NCBI GenBank assembly: GCA_020849475.1
Contig: JADLGE010000091.1
Location: 1-36,722 of the forward strand
Reading direction: 5' to 3'
DNA length: 36,722 nt
From: Gammaproteobacteria bacterium
GTDB taxonomy: Bacteria; Pseudomonadota; Gammaproteobacteria; Ga0077536
Shown: positions 1-8,748 of the stretch, piece by piece
Position numbering within the stretch: the first letter of the stretch is position 1
How the letters are laid out: every line of letters begins with the position of its first letter
Notes under the pieces: generated by a model
Told to the model about the DNA's origin: nothing
The model's input: the letters and a program-made list of their open reading frames with translations, nothing else
Databases searched by the model: none
Translations under genes and position numbers: made by a program

Positions 1-787
<787 letters not shown>

Positions 788-809
788 AGGCTGACAGGCT
801 GAAGCAATC

Positions 810-829
810 GAGGGCTGCGCGCAGCCCTC
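810..829. terminator. Perfect 20-bp palindrome between convergent thiC and the sensor-kinase gene
   Basis: GAGGGCTGCGCGCAGCCCTC is self-complementary: 8-bp GC-rich arms around CGCG. It sits 22 bases past the thiC stop and overlaps the last codon region of the minus-strand kinase gene (stop 828-830). There is no T-run on either side, so it is not a classical intrinsic terminator. A bidirectional transcript-end or mRNA-stabilising hairpin is an inference from position. Confidence 0.5.
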
Positions 830-3689
830 AGGCGCCAGCCTCCAGCACCTCACGCACCACCGCGCGCAGGCGCGTCGAAATATCCGGCTTGTGCAGCAGT
901 TGGCGCACGCCGCAGTGGGCAGCCTCGCTCTGCAACTGCGGCGTGATGTAGCCCGACGCAATCACCACCGGCAGTGCGGCGCGCAGCGCATTCACTGCGC
1001 GTGCCACGTCGAGCCCCGACATCTTCGGCATGTTGAAGTCGCTGATCACGAGATCAAAGCCCTGCGTATCGCGACCGAGGGCGGCCAGCGCCGCTTCAGC
1101 ATCGACATGACCCACCACTTCCACGCCGTCGAGCGCGAGCAACTCGCTGGCCAATCTCACCAGTTGTGCTTCGTCGTCGATGTACAGCACGCGACGGGGC
1201 GGACCTTCCTTGGGCGCTTCGATGGCCGCGGTCGCGGCAGGCTGGTCCAGCGCTTCGCCGCTCGCCGGCAGGTAGATGCGGAACGTGGTGCCGCTGCCAG
1301 GCACTGAATCGACCGCGATGGCGCCGTGATGGGCGGTGATGATGCCATGCACGACCGACAGGCCGAGACCGGTGCCATCGCCCGGCGCGCGGGTGGTGAA
1401 AAATGGTTCAAACACGCGCGCGAGCGTGGCGCTGTCCATGCCGATGCCGTTATCCGCGACGCAGAGGCACACCAGCGGACCGTCGCCGATGGCGGCGCGT
1501 AGACCCGGCGGCGGCCCGTTGCGGCCGTCGTACACGGACAGGGCAACGGCGATGCGTCCGCGTCGTTCGTTCACTTGTTTGAGCGCATGCCAGGCGTTGG
1601 TGCACAGATTCATCAGCACCTGGTGCATCTGCGTCGAGTCCGCCAGCACCGTCGGCACGCGCTCGGCGATGCTGGTGTCGATGGCGATGCCGGCGGGGAT
1701 GGTGGCGCGCAACAGCATCATGGTTTCGCGCAGCACGTCGGCCAGTGACAGCACCCGCAGCTGCTGCGGCTGGCGGCGACTGAAGGCCATGATCTGCTGA
1801 ACCAGGTCGACCGCGCGCTGGCCGGCGATTTCGATCTGCTTGAGTTTGTCACCGACCGCGACGCCGCGTTCCAGGGCGCGCTCGGCAAGGCTGACGTTGC
1901 CCAGGATCACGGCCAGGATGTTGTTGAAGTCGTGGGCGATGCCGCCGGCCAGCGCGCCGAGCGATTCCATTTTCTGGCTCTCACGCAGGCGCTCTTCGAT
2001 TTCGCGTCGCTCGCGCTCCGCGGCGTTACGCGCCGTGACATCCCGCACCACCGCCAGCGTCACCCCCGCATCCGGCAGTGGAAACGAATTCCATGACAAC
2101 AGGCGATAGCTGCCGTTCTTGCCGCGATAGCGGTTTTCGAACTCGATGACCGGCACGCCGCTGCGCAGACGTTCGCCGGCGGCGAGGGTCGCGACCAGGT
2201 CTTCAGGATGAACCAGCTCGAGGTAGGGACGGCCCAGCAGTTCGCTGCGCTCCCAGCCCAGCACCCGTGACCAGGCCGGGTTGAGCTGTTTGAATGCGCC
2301 GTCGATGCCGGCCAGGCACAGCAGGTCGAGCGAGTAGTCGAAGATCAGATTGCGTTCGTCCTCGGCCAGGCGCATGGCCGAGATGTCCAGCACCTGCGCG
2401 ACCGCGTACATCGGCTGGCCACGCTCGCCGCGCACCATGGACACGCTCAAGATCGCCCACACCGTGCGACCGCTTTTGTGGATGTAGCGCTTCTCATGCT
2501 GGAAGCTTTCAATCTCGCCGCGCTTGAGGCGCGCGACATAGGCATCGCTGCGCTCGCGATCATCGACGTGGGTCAGATCGTTGTAGTTCTGACCGACCAG
2601 TTCGTCGGAGTGGTAGCCAAGGATGTCGCACATCGCGCGATTGACCTTGAACATCCGGCCATCCGAATCGATGAAGCCCACCCCCACCGAACTGTGCTCG
2701 AAGGCCTGGGTGAAGCGCGCCTCGCTTTCATAGAGCGCGGCCTCGTTGCGTTGGCGGGTGATCGCGACCGCGGCGAAGCGCGCGGCGTTGGTGATGGTCG
2801 CGATGTCGTCATCATTGGGCGCGTGGGGTGCACGCGGATAGATGCCGAAAGTGCCGAGCAATTGGCCGGCGCCGTCGCGTATCGGTTCGGACCAGCAGGC
2901 GTTGAGGCCGGCGGCCAGCGCGATGTCACGATAATTCGCCCACCGCGTATCGGAGGCGATGTCGGTCACCACCACCCGTTCGCCGCTGAAGGCGGCGGTG
3001 CCGCAGGAGCCGACGTTGGGGCCGATGGGCAGGCCGTTGATGGCGCGCACATAGGGCGCGGGCAAGGACGGCGCCGCGCCGTGCGCGAGGCGTTGGCCGC
3101 TTTCGTCGAGCAGCATGACGGAACTGCGCATCGCCGGATTCTCTTCCTCGAGACTGCCGACGATGGCAGTCAACACTTCGTGCAGCGAAGCGCGGCTGGC
3201 CAGCATCGAGGTGATCCTGGCCTGGCTGGCGGCGCGCAGCTCGGCGCGCTTCAAGGCGGTGATGTCGATGTGGATGACCGCCACGCGGCGTACGCCGTCG
3301 ACGTCGAAAGTGCGCACCCGCCCATCGAACCAGCGTCGTTCGTGCGGCGAATCGCACGGATATTGCACTTCGAATCGCGCGAGTTCGCCCGCCAGCACTG
3401 CGCGCAGTTGCAGCAGGAAGCTGATGGCGGCCGGGTCGTCGCTGGCGTCGCGTGCGTGCTGCTCGCAGATGGCGAGATAATTGATGCCTTTGCAGGTGCG
3501 TTCCAGGAGGGCGCCGCGGGAGGTGGCGGCGTCGCGCCACGCGGCATTGGTGGCAAGGATGTCGCCACGCTCGTCGAGAACGCATATCGGTGTCACCCAG
3601 GCGTTGAAGATGCCGAGCGCGAGCGTCGGATCGTCAATCCCGCGATGTGCTGCGTGGGCATTCATATCAAGCGGCATCGTGCGTTCCAT
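828..3689 (-). CDS. Hybrid sensor histidine kinase with PAS-GAF-PAS-PAS input and C-terminal receiver
   Basis: This 953-residue protein has no clear membrane segment and is probably a cytosolic sensor. Order: PAS (about 25-150), GAF (about 160-315), PAS (about 320-440), PAS (about 445-560), a dimerisation/H-box with GGIAHDFNN (phospho-His 586), and an ATPase domain with N-box NLCTNAW near 694-700, DNGIG at 746-750 and GTGLGLS at about 772-778. A receiver domain covers 833-950, with phospho-Asp 884 (SDFNMPKMSG) and Lys934. The H-box type matches NtrB-like hybrid kinases with a terminal receiver. The start at 3689 is supported by AGGA eight bases upstream. No response regulator or phosphotransfer gene is adjacent, so its output partner is unknown. 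The GAF stretch with SCGTAAFSGE resembles those common in multi-PAS kinases; the ligand cannot be predicted. Confidence 0.93.
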   Translation of the reverse strand: MERTMPLDMNAHAAHRGIDDPTLALGIFNAWVTPICVLDERGDILATNAAWRDAATSRGALLERTCKGINYLAICEQHARDASDDPAAISFLLQLRAVLAGELARFEVQYPCDSPHERRWFDGRVRTFDVDGVRRVAVIHIDITALKRAELRAASQARITSMLASRASLHEVLTAIVGSLEEENPAMRSSVMLLDESGQRLAHGAAPSLPAPYVRAINGLPIGPNVGSCGTAAFSGERVVVTDIASDTRWANYRDIALAAGLNACWSEPIRDGAGQLLGTFGIYPRAPHAPNDDDIATITNAARFAAVAITRQRNEAALYESEARFTQAFEHSSVGVGFIDSDGRMFKVNRAMCDILGYHSDELVGQNYNDLTHVDDRERSDAYVARLKRGEIESFQHEKRYIHKSGRTVWAILSVSMVRGERGQPMYAVAQVLDISAMRLAEDERNLIFDYSLDLLCLAGIDGAFKQLNPAWSRVLGWERSELLGRPYLELVHPEDLVATLAAGERLRSGVPVIEFENRYRGKNGSYRLLSWNSFPLPDAGVTLAVVRDVTARNAAERERREIEERLRESQKMESLGALAGGIAHDFNNILAVILGNVSLAERALERGVAVGDKLKQIEIAGQRAVDLVQQIMAFSRRQPQQLRVLSLADVLRETMMLLRATIPAGIAIDTSIAERVPTVLADSTQMHQVLMNLCTNAWHALKQVNERRGRIAVALSVYDGRNGPPPGLRAAIGDGPLVCLCVADNGIGMDSATLARVFEPFFTTRAPGDGTGLGLSVVHGIITAHHGAIAVDSVPGSGTTFRIYLPASGEALDQPAATAAIEAPKEGPPRRVLYIDDEAQLVRLASELLALDGVEVVGHVDAEAALAALGRDTQGFDLVISDFNMPKMSGLDVARAVNALRAALPVVIASGYITPQLQSEAAHCGVRQLLHKPDISTRLRAVVREVLEAGA

Positions 3690-3709
3690 GCATTCCTGGT
3701 GAGGGTGAG

Positions 3710-4588
3710 TCAGTCGCCCGACCTGCGTAACACTTCGAATACCGCCGCTATCTCGTCGTCACCGTGGCCGGCCGCGACGGCCTTCTTGTAGGCGGCCATC
3801 AAGACATCGGGCAGTCGCGTGTCGACCTCGTTGTCGTGACTCAGGCGTTGGATATGGCGCAGCGCCGCGAGGTGGGTGCTGAGCGCGCAGTCGATGCCAC
3901 TGTAGAGTTCCCGGTCGATCATGCTGCGCGCGCTGTCGGCGGTGGCATTGAGCAGCGGCGCGACCGCCTTGACTGTCTGGAAATAGAGATTCAAGGGCAG
4001 CTGTTCGGATTCACACAGCGCCGCGCCGTGCAGCATGGAGAGCGTGGCGCCGTAGTAATACTCGAGCACCGCGCAGTCGAGCGTCGCTGCCGCGCCGATG
4101 GCTTCGCCAACGAACTGGTTGACGCCACCGAGAGTGGCCAAGGTCGGCCGGTAGCGCTCGTAGCGTGCCTCGTCGCCGGCATAAAACAACACCGCCTGCG
4201 CGGTGCCGACGCCATTGGGGTAGGCGACGATGGCGGCGTCGAGATAATGCATGCCGTGCATGCCGGCCCACGCGTCCATGGTGCGCGCATCGGCCGGCGA
4301 GCCGCTGGTCAACTGCACCAGGGTCTTGTCGGCGAGTTCGATGTGCTCGGCCACTTCATCCATGACTTCGATGCCAGCGCTGTAGTCACTGAGCGACAGC
4401 ACCACGAGTTCGGCATTGGCGCAGGCGTCGGCCGCGCTGCGCGCGATGCGTGCCCGCCCTTCCAAGGCATAGGCGCGGGCCGGCGTGCGATTCCACACCG
4501 TCAAAGGCACGCCGGCATCGGCCAGCGCGCCGGCCAGCGCGCTGCCCATGCGACCGAGTCCCAGCATCGCCGTGGCGGGATGATTCAT
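3710..4588 (-). CDS. NADP-dependent imine-reductase-like oxidoreductase (hydroxyisobutyrate-dehydrogenase fold)
   Basis: A 292-residue cytosolic enzyme. The N-terminal Rossmann motif GLGRMG (residues 10-15) is followed by VWNRTP at 31-36, where Asn-Arg-Thr suggests NADP rather than NAD. The segment YLDAAIVAYPNGVG (115-128) and the helix beginning LDCAVLEYYYG match the imine reductase (IRED) signature. At residue 171 an Asp stands where true beta-hydroxyacid dehydrogenases have their catalytic Lys (compare Lys169 of the relative at 33458-34336). The ATG at 4588 is preceded by AAGGA; a longer open frame upstream overlaps the thiolase gene and is not coding. It follows the thiolase gene by only 26 bases, so the two are probably one transcript. 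The natural substrate is unknown; cyclic imines are those reduced in vitro by the family. Confidence 0.85.
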   Translation of the reverse strand: MNHPATAMLGLGRMGSALAGALADAGVPLTVWNRTPARAYALEGRARIARSAADACANAELVVLSLSDYSAGIEVMDEVAEHIELADKTLVQLTSGSPADARTMDAWAGMHGMHYLDAAIVAYPNGVGTAQAVLFYAGDEARYERYRPTLATLGGVNQFVGEAIGAAATLDCAVLEYYYGATLSMLHGAALCESEQLPLNLYFQTVKAVAPLLNATADSARSMIDRELYSGIDCALSTHLAALRHIQRLSHDNEVDTRLPDVLMAAYKKAVAAGHGDDEIAAVFEVLRRSGD

Positions 4589-4614
4589 GTCGGGTCGTCC
4601 TTGAAGCTTTGCGC

Positions 4615-5796
4615 TCAGTGGGTCCGTTCGTAGAGCGTCACCACGCAGCATCCACCGAGGCCGATGTTGTGTTGGAGCGCGATGCGCGCGCCTTCGACCT
4701 GGCGCGCGCCGGCTTCGTCGCGCAGATGCCAGTTGAGCTCCGCGCATTGCGCGAGGCCGGTGGCGCCGAGCGGATGGCCCTTGGAAATGAGGCCGCCCGA
4801 GGGATTGACCACGTACTTGCCCCCGTAGGTGTTGTCGCCGTCTTCAATCATGCGTTCGGCGGTGCCGGGCGCGGTCAGGCCGAGGGCTTCGTAGGTCAAG
4901 ACTTCATTGGTGCTGAAGCAGTCGTGGAGTTCGACCACCTTGACGTCTTCCGGACCGATGCCGGCGTCTTCATAGACTTTCTGGGCGGCGGCGCGCGACA
5001 TGTCGAAGCCGACCGTGCTGATCAGGCTGTCGCCGAAAGTCGAGGCGGTGTCGGTGGTCATGGCCTGCGAGGCGATACGCACGCGCGGTTTCAAGCCATG
5101 ACGCTTGGCGAACTCATCGGAGCACAGGATGGCGGCCGCCGCGCCGCAGGTCGGCGGGCAGCATTGGAAGCGAGTGACCGGGTCGCAGATGCTCGGGCTC
5201 TGCATGACCTGCTCGAGCGTCACCAGGTCGCGGAACACGGCCTTGGGGTTGTTCTGCGCATGCTTGCGCGCCTTGACCGTGATGCGACCGAAGGTCTCGG
5301 GCTTGCAGCCGTATTTCTCCATGTATTCGCGGCCCGCGCCGCCGAACAGCAACGGCGCCATGGGCACCTCGCTGTCGCCACTTTTGTTCTTGGCCAAATC
5401 GATGAACTTGCCGAGCGGCGAGGGGCGATCATTGTAGATATTGACCAGTGCGCCGGGCTGCATCTGTTCGAAGCCGAGCGCAATGGCGCATTCGACCATG
5501 CCCGATTCGACGGCCTGGCGCGCGAGGTAGAGGGCGCTCGAACCGGTGGCGCAATTGTTGTTGACGTTGAATACCGGGATGCCGGTCATGCCGAGTTCGT
5601 AGACCACCCGCTGACCGGCGGTGGAATCACCGTAGACGTAGCCGACATAGGCCTGCTCGACGTGGCGATAATCAAGACCGGCATCGGCCAGTGCCAGCTG
5701 CCCGGCTTCGTGTCCCATCACCGTGTAAGGGTCGGCGTTCTTGGGGGTCTTGAACTGCGTCATGCCGACGCCGAGTACGTTTACATGCCTTTTCAT
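4615..5796 (-). CDS. SCP-x-type thiolase (acetyl-CoA acetyltransferase / lipid-transfer protein family)
   Basis: A 393-residue thiolase-fold protein of the sterol-carrier-protein-x group, expected to cleave 3-ketoacyl-CoA thiolytically or condense acyl-CoAs in the cytosol. The nucleophile is Cys82 in NNNCATGSS. Later catalytic blocks are HDCFSTNE (His291), SKGHPLGATG (His341) and GLGGCC (Cys383/384). Length is normal for the thiolase domain alone; there is no fused SCP2 domain and no adjacent DUF35/OB-fold partner. ATG 5796 is chosen because GGAGAA lies just upstream and homology begins there. It is the first gene of a two-gene minus-strand unit with the IRED-like gene. Members often act in side-chain degradation of sterols or branched acyl-CoAs, but nothing here fixes the substrate. 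Confidence 0.9.
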   Translation of the reverse strand: MKRHVNVLGVGMTQFKTPKNADPYTVMGHEAGQLALADAGLDYRHVEQAYVGYVYGDSTAGQRVVYELGMTGIPVFNVNNNCATGSSALYLARQAVESGMVECAIALGFEQMQPGALVNIYNDRPSPLGKFIDLAKNKSGDSEVPMAPLLFGGAGREYMEKYGCKPETFGRITVKARKHAQNNPKAVFRDLVTLEQVMQSPSICDPVTRFQCCPPTCGAAAAILCSDEFAKRHGLKPRVRIASQAMTTDTASTFGDSLISTVGFDMSRAAAQKVYEDAGIGPEDVKVVELHDCFSTNEVLTYEALGLTAPGTAERMIEDGDNTYGGKYVVNPSGGLISKGHPLGATGLAQCAELNWHLRDEAGARQVEGARIALQHNIGLGGCCVVTLYERTH

Positions 5797-5977
5797 CGCG
5801 ACGTTCTCCACTGTGAGGGCGGCCCTTGAGCCAGCCTGGATCAAAAAAACTGGGCTGGATTATCGACGCCCGACGCGCCATGGCCAAGTGCGGCGTCGCC
5901 GACCGCCAACGCGCGCGTGAATAATTTCGGGAGGGGCTCTAACATCGCGCTCTTTCAAGCACAGCCCGGACCGCACC

Positions 5978-6718
5978 ATGCCCCATCTTCGCAATGCACT
6001 CATTACCGGCGCCAACCGTGGCCTAGGTTTCGAAATCGCCCGTCAATTGGGCGTCCTCGGTCATCGGGTCTTTATCGGCAGCCGCCAGCTCGAGTTGGGG
6101 GTGGCCGCCGCGGCCGCTCTGCGTGAAGCCGGCATCGATGCGCGCGCGGTGCAAATCGACGCCGCGGATTCGGCCAGCATCGCCGCCGCGGTGCGCACCG
6201 TCGCCGCGCAGGTCGAAGTGCTGGACGTGCTGGTCAACAACGCCGGCACCTTCGTCGAAGCCTGGGGCACGCAGCCGAGCGCCGTCACTGTGCAGGAAAT
6301 GCGCGCGACCTTCGACACCAATTTCTTCGGCGCCTTCGAGATCCTGCGCGAATTCACGCCACTGCTGGCGCGCAGCCAGGCGGCGCGGGTGGTGAACATC
6401 AGCAGCGACATGGGCTCGCTGACCCATATCAACAATCCCGAGTCTCATGTGTATGCGGTGGTGGGGCCGGCCTACCAGGCCTCGAAGATTGCCTTGAACG
6501 CGCTGACGGCGCTGTTCGCCAAACAGTTCAAGGACAGCCCGGCCAAGGTCAATTCGGCCTCGCCGGGCTGGTGCCGCACCGACATGGGCGGCGAGGGCGC
6601 GCCCTTGTCGGTCGCCGAAGGCGCGGATACCGCGGTGTGGCTCGCGACCCTGCCGGATGACGGACCGAGCGGGCAATTCTTCTCGGCCACGCGTCAGCGC
6701 GGCACGATGGAGTGGTGA
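5978..6718 (+). CDS. Short-chain dehydrogenase/reductase (SDR), carbonyl-reductase type
   Basis: A 246-residue classical SDR. The cofactor glycine motif TGANRGLG covers residues 10-17, NNAG 87-90, and Asn115 lies in the FDTNFFG helix. The catalytic Ser is in ISSDMGS (142-147) and the YxxxK pair is Tyr166/Lys170. A small insert between the Ser and the Tyr (LTHINNPESHVYAVVG) resembles carbonyl reductases. Arg35 after the second strand (GSRQ) suggests NADP. Start ATG 5978 has only a weak ribosome-binding site. The gene diverges from the thiolase across a 181-base gap and is followed 47 bases later by an LLM oxidoreductase, so the two may be co-transcribed. Substrate unknown. Confidence 0.9.
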   Translation: MPHLRNALITGANRGLGFEIARQLGVLGHRVFIGSRQLELGVAAAAALREAGIDARAVQIDAADSASIAAAVRTVAAQVEVLDVLVNNAGTFVEAWGTQPSAVTVQEMRATFDTNFFGAFEILREFTPLLARSQAARVVNISSDMGSLTHINNPESHVYAVVGPAYQASKIALNALTALFAKQFKDSPAKVNSASPGWCRTDMGGEGAPLSVAEGADTAVWLATLPDDGPSGQFFSATRQRGTMEW

Positions 6719-6765
6719 GGCGTTATCATGAGCCGTGACCGCGCAACCCGGCAGGAGACCCGGCA

Positions 6766-7617
6766 ATGAACAAGCTTCGCATCGGCGCCATCATGTTCGC
6801 GACCGACCAATCCATTCAACCGACCGAGCTTGCGCGGGCGATTGAAGAGCGCGGCCTCGACGGTCTGTTCGTGCCCGAGCACACCCATATCCCGCTCGAC
6901 ACCCATTCGCCATTCTTTCCCGACGGCAAGCTGCCGGCCCCTTATCTGCGCACCTACGATCCGTTCGTGGTGCTGGGCGCGGCCGCCGCGGTCACCGAGC
7001 GTATCGACCTCGGCACCGGCATCTGCCTGGTCTCGCAGCGCCATCCGATTTCGCTCGCCAAGGAAGTGGCGACCGTCGACAGCCTGTCCAACGGCCGCTT
7101 CATCTTTGGCGTGGGCGCCGGCTGGAACAGACCTGAAATTGAGAACCATGGCGTCGAGTTCGACAAGCGTTGGCGCGTGGTGCGCGAGCGCATCCTTGCC
7201 ATGAAGACCATCTGGAGTGAAGACGAGCCCGAATTCCACGGCGAGTTCGTCGATTTCAACAAGCTGTGGTCCTATCCCAAACCCGTGCAGAAGGGCGGCC
7301 CACCGATCTGGTTGGGCGCCAATTCGAAATTCGTTGCCGACCGCGTGGCCGAATATGCCGATGGCTGGTTGCCGGTAGGCGGTCGCCAGGGCGGCGCCAC
7401 CATTGACGGCTTGAAGGAAGCCTGCGCGCGACGCGGGCGGCGCTTCGAAGACATCACGCTGTCCTATTTCTACGCGCCGCTCGATGAAGCCCTTGCACGG
7501 GCGCAAATAGCCGCTGGCTACTCCTACCTGGTCTACGGTCTGCCCTCCGACAGCCGTGAGCAGGTATTGCCGGTGCTCGATCAAGTGGCGGCGCTGGCCG
7601 CCAAGTTGCGCACCTGA
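6766..7617 (+). CDS. LLM-class flavin/F420-dependent oxidoreductase (first of three)
   Basis: A 283-residue luciferase-like monooxygenase-fold protein. Family signs are the N-terminal block GLDGLFVPEHTHIP, TERIDLGTGICLVSQRHP with the typical HP turn, the segment GRFIFGVGAGWNRPE, and PKPVQKGGPPIWLGANS near the middle. This layout matches the LLM subgroup usually annotated as F420-dependent, but F420 versus FMN cannot be told from these residues alone. A good AGGAG lies seven to eight bases before the ATG. The next gene (srkA) overlaps its stop codon, implying translational coupling. The substrate is not predictable. Confidence 0.9.
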   Translation: MNKLRIGAIMFATDQSIQPTELARAIEERGLDGLFVPEHTHIPLDTHSPFFPDGKLPAPYLRTYDPFVVLGAAAAVTERIDLGTGICLVSQRHPISLAKEVATVDSLSNGRFIFGVGAGWNRPEIENHGVEFDKRWRVVRERILAMKTIWSEDEPEFHGEFVDFNKLWSYPKPVQKGGPPIWLGANSKFVADRVAEYADGWLPVGGRQGGATIDGLKEACARRGRRFEDITLSYFYAPLDEALARAQIAAGYSYLVYGLPSDSREQVLPVLDQVAALAAKLRT

Positions 7618-8612
7618 ACGCCACCGTTCTGCATCCCTTCGAGGCACTGACGCCGGATTTCATTCTGGCGGCGGTGGAAGCGCAGGGCTATGTCACCGAC
7701 GGGCGTCTGCTGGCGCTCAACAGCTACGAGAACCGCGTCTACCAGGTGGGGGTTGAGGATGGCGAACCCCTGATCGCGAAGTTCTATCGGCCGCAACGCT
7801 GGAGCGATGCGGCGATACGCGAAGAGCATGAGTTCACGTTCGACCTTGCGCGCCAGGGGCTGCCGGTGGTGGCGCCCTTGGGCCAGGATGCGCGCCACAG
7901 TCTGCATCACTTGGGCGATCATCGGCTGGCGCTGTTTCCGCGCCGCGGCGGCCGCGCGCCGGATTTCGATCAGCGCGGTGCGCTGACCACCATGGGTCGC
8001 ATGCTGGCACGCATGCACACGGTGGGCGCGGGTCGCCCGTTTCGCCATCGGCCGGCCATCGATGTGCAGACTTTCGGCATCGAGAGCGTGGAGTATGTGA
8101 AGGCCCATTGTCTGCCGTCCGATCTGCGCCTGGCCTATACGAGCCTGGCGGACGATCTGCTGCGTCTGTGCAGCGAGCGCTTCGCGCAATGCGAGGGCGT
8201 GCGCTGGCTGCGTGTGCACGGCGACTGTCACGGCGGCAACGTGCTGTGGCGCGACGACGCGCCGAACTTCGTCGACTTCGACGATGCGCGCATGGCGCCG
8301 GCGGTGCAGGATCTATGGATGCTGCTGTCGGGGCATCCCGAAGAGCAGCGCAGTCAACTGGCGGCGATCCTCGAGGGCTATCACGAGTTCGGTGATTTCG
8401 ATCTCAGAGAGCTGTCGCTGGTCGAACCCTTGCGCACGCTGCGCATGCTGCATTACGCCGCATGGCTGGCGCGACGCTGGGATGATCCGGCCTTTCCGCA
8501 CGCCTTCCCGTGGTTCAACACCCAGGCTTACTGGGAACGACATGTGCTGGAACTGCGCGAGCAGTTCTCGTTGTTGTCAGAGCCGATGTGGGCGGCCGAT
8601 CTCCTCCACTGA
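7614..8612 (+). CDS. srkA: Stress-response Ser/Thr protein kinase SrkA (YihE), probable CTG start
   Basis: SrkA is a cytosolic choline-kinase-fold protein kinase that in E. coli counteracts stress-induced cell death. The sequence aligns throughout: LNSYENRVYQ, AKFYRPQRWS (Lys56), HGDCHGGN (202-209; catalytic Asp204), and DFDDARMAPAVQDLWML with the metal-binding Asp near 221. Homology extends upstream of the first GTG (7674) through HPFEALTPDFILAA, yet between the in-frame stop at 7557-7559 and 7674 there is no ATG, GTG or TTG. The CTG at 7614 overlaps the upstream TGA as CTGA and gives 332 residues, close to E. coli's 328. The GTG at 7674 would give 312 residues and lose the conserved N-terminus. 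Gene identity is certain; the start is inferred. Confidence 0.9.
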   Translation: MNATVLHPFEALTPDFILAAVEAQGYVTDGRLLALNSYENRVYQVGVEDGEPLIAKFYRPQRWSDAAIREEHEFTFDLARQGLPVVAPLGQDARHSLHHLGDHRLALFPRRGGRAPDFDQRGALTTMGRMLARMHTVGAGRPFRHRPAIDVQTFGIESVEYVKAHCLPSDLRLAYTSLADDLLRLCSERFAQCEGVRWLRVHGDCHGGNVLWRDDAPNFVDFDDARMAPAVQDLWMLLSGHPEEQRSQLAAILEGYHEFGDFDLRELSLVEPLRTLRMLHYAAWLARRWDDPAFPHAFPWFNTQAYWERHVLELREQFSLLSEPMWAADLLH

Positions 8613-8748
8613 TCAAGCACCCACGAGCGTGGCGCGGACGCGTCACAGCAAGAACGGGATAGTTACGCCTGCGCTTAGCTTCGTACCATGCCTGACGGCC
8701 CCGAAACCCGGGCCTGACCCATGCATGGGCATCGAGGCCCCGACTCAC

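Noticed and set aside
2478..3791. Long plus-strand open frame opposite the hybrid kinase
   Set aside because: It is the complement of a gene with clear domains; composition is repetitive Arg/Gly/Ala and no family motif is visible. Long antisense frames are expected in GC-rich codon-biased DNA.
4450..5829. Long plus-strand open frame opposite the thiolase
   Set aside because: It mirrors the thiolase codons and has no recognisable domain or proper start; the thiolase has full catalytic motifs.
5831..5858. CCAGCC...GGCTGG inverted repeat in the thiolase/SDR gap
   Set aside because: Six-bp arms with a 16-base loop are easily found by chance in GC-rich DNA.
8212..8748. Upstream extension of the TpsB-like frame
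   Set aside because: It overlaps srkA in another frame; a clear signal peptide starts at 8749.
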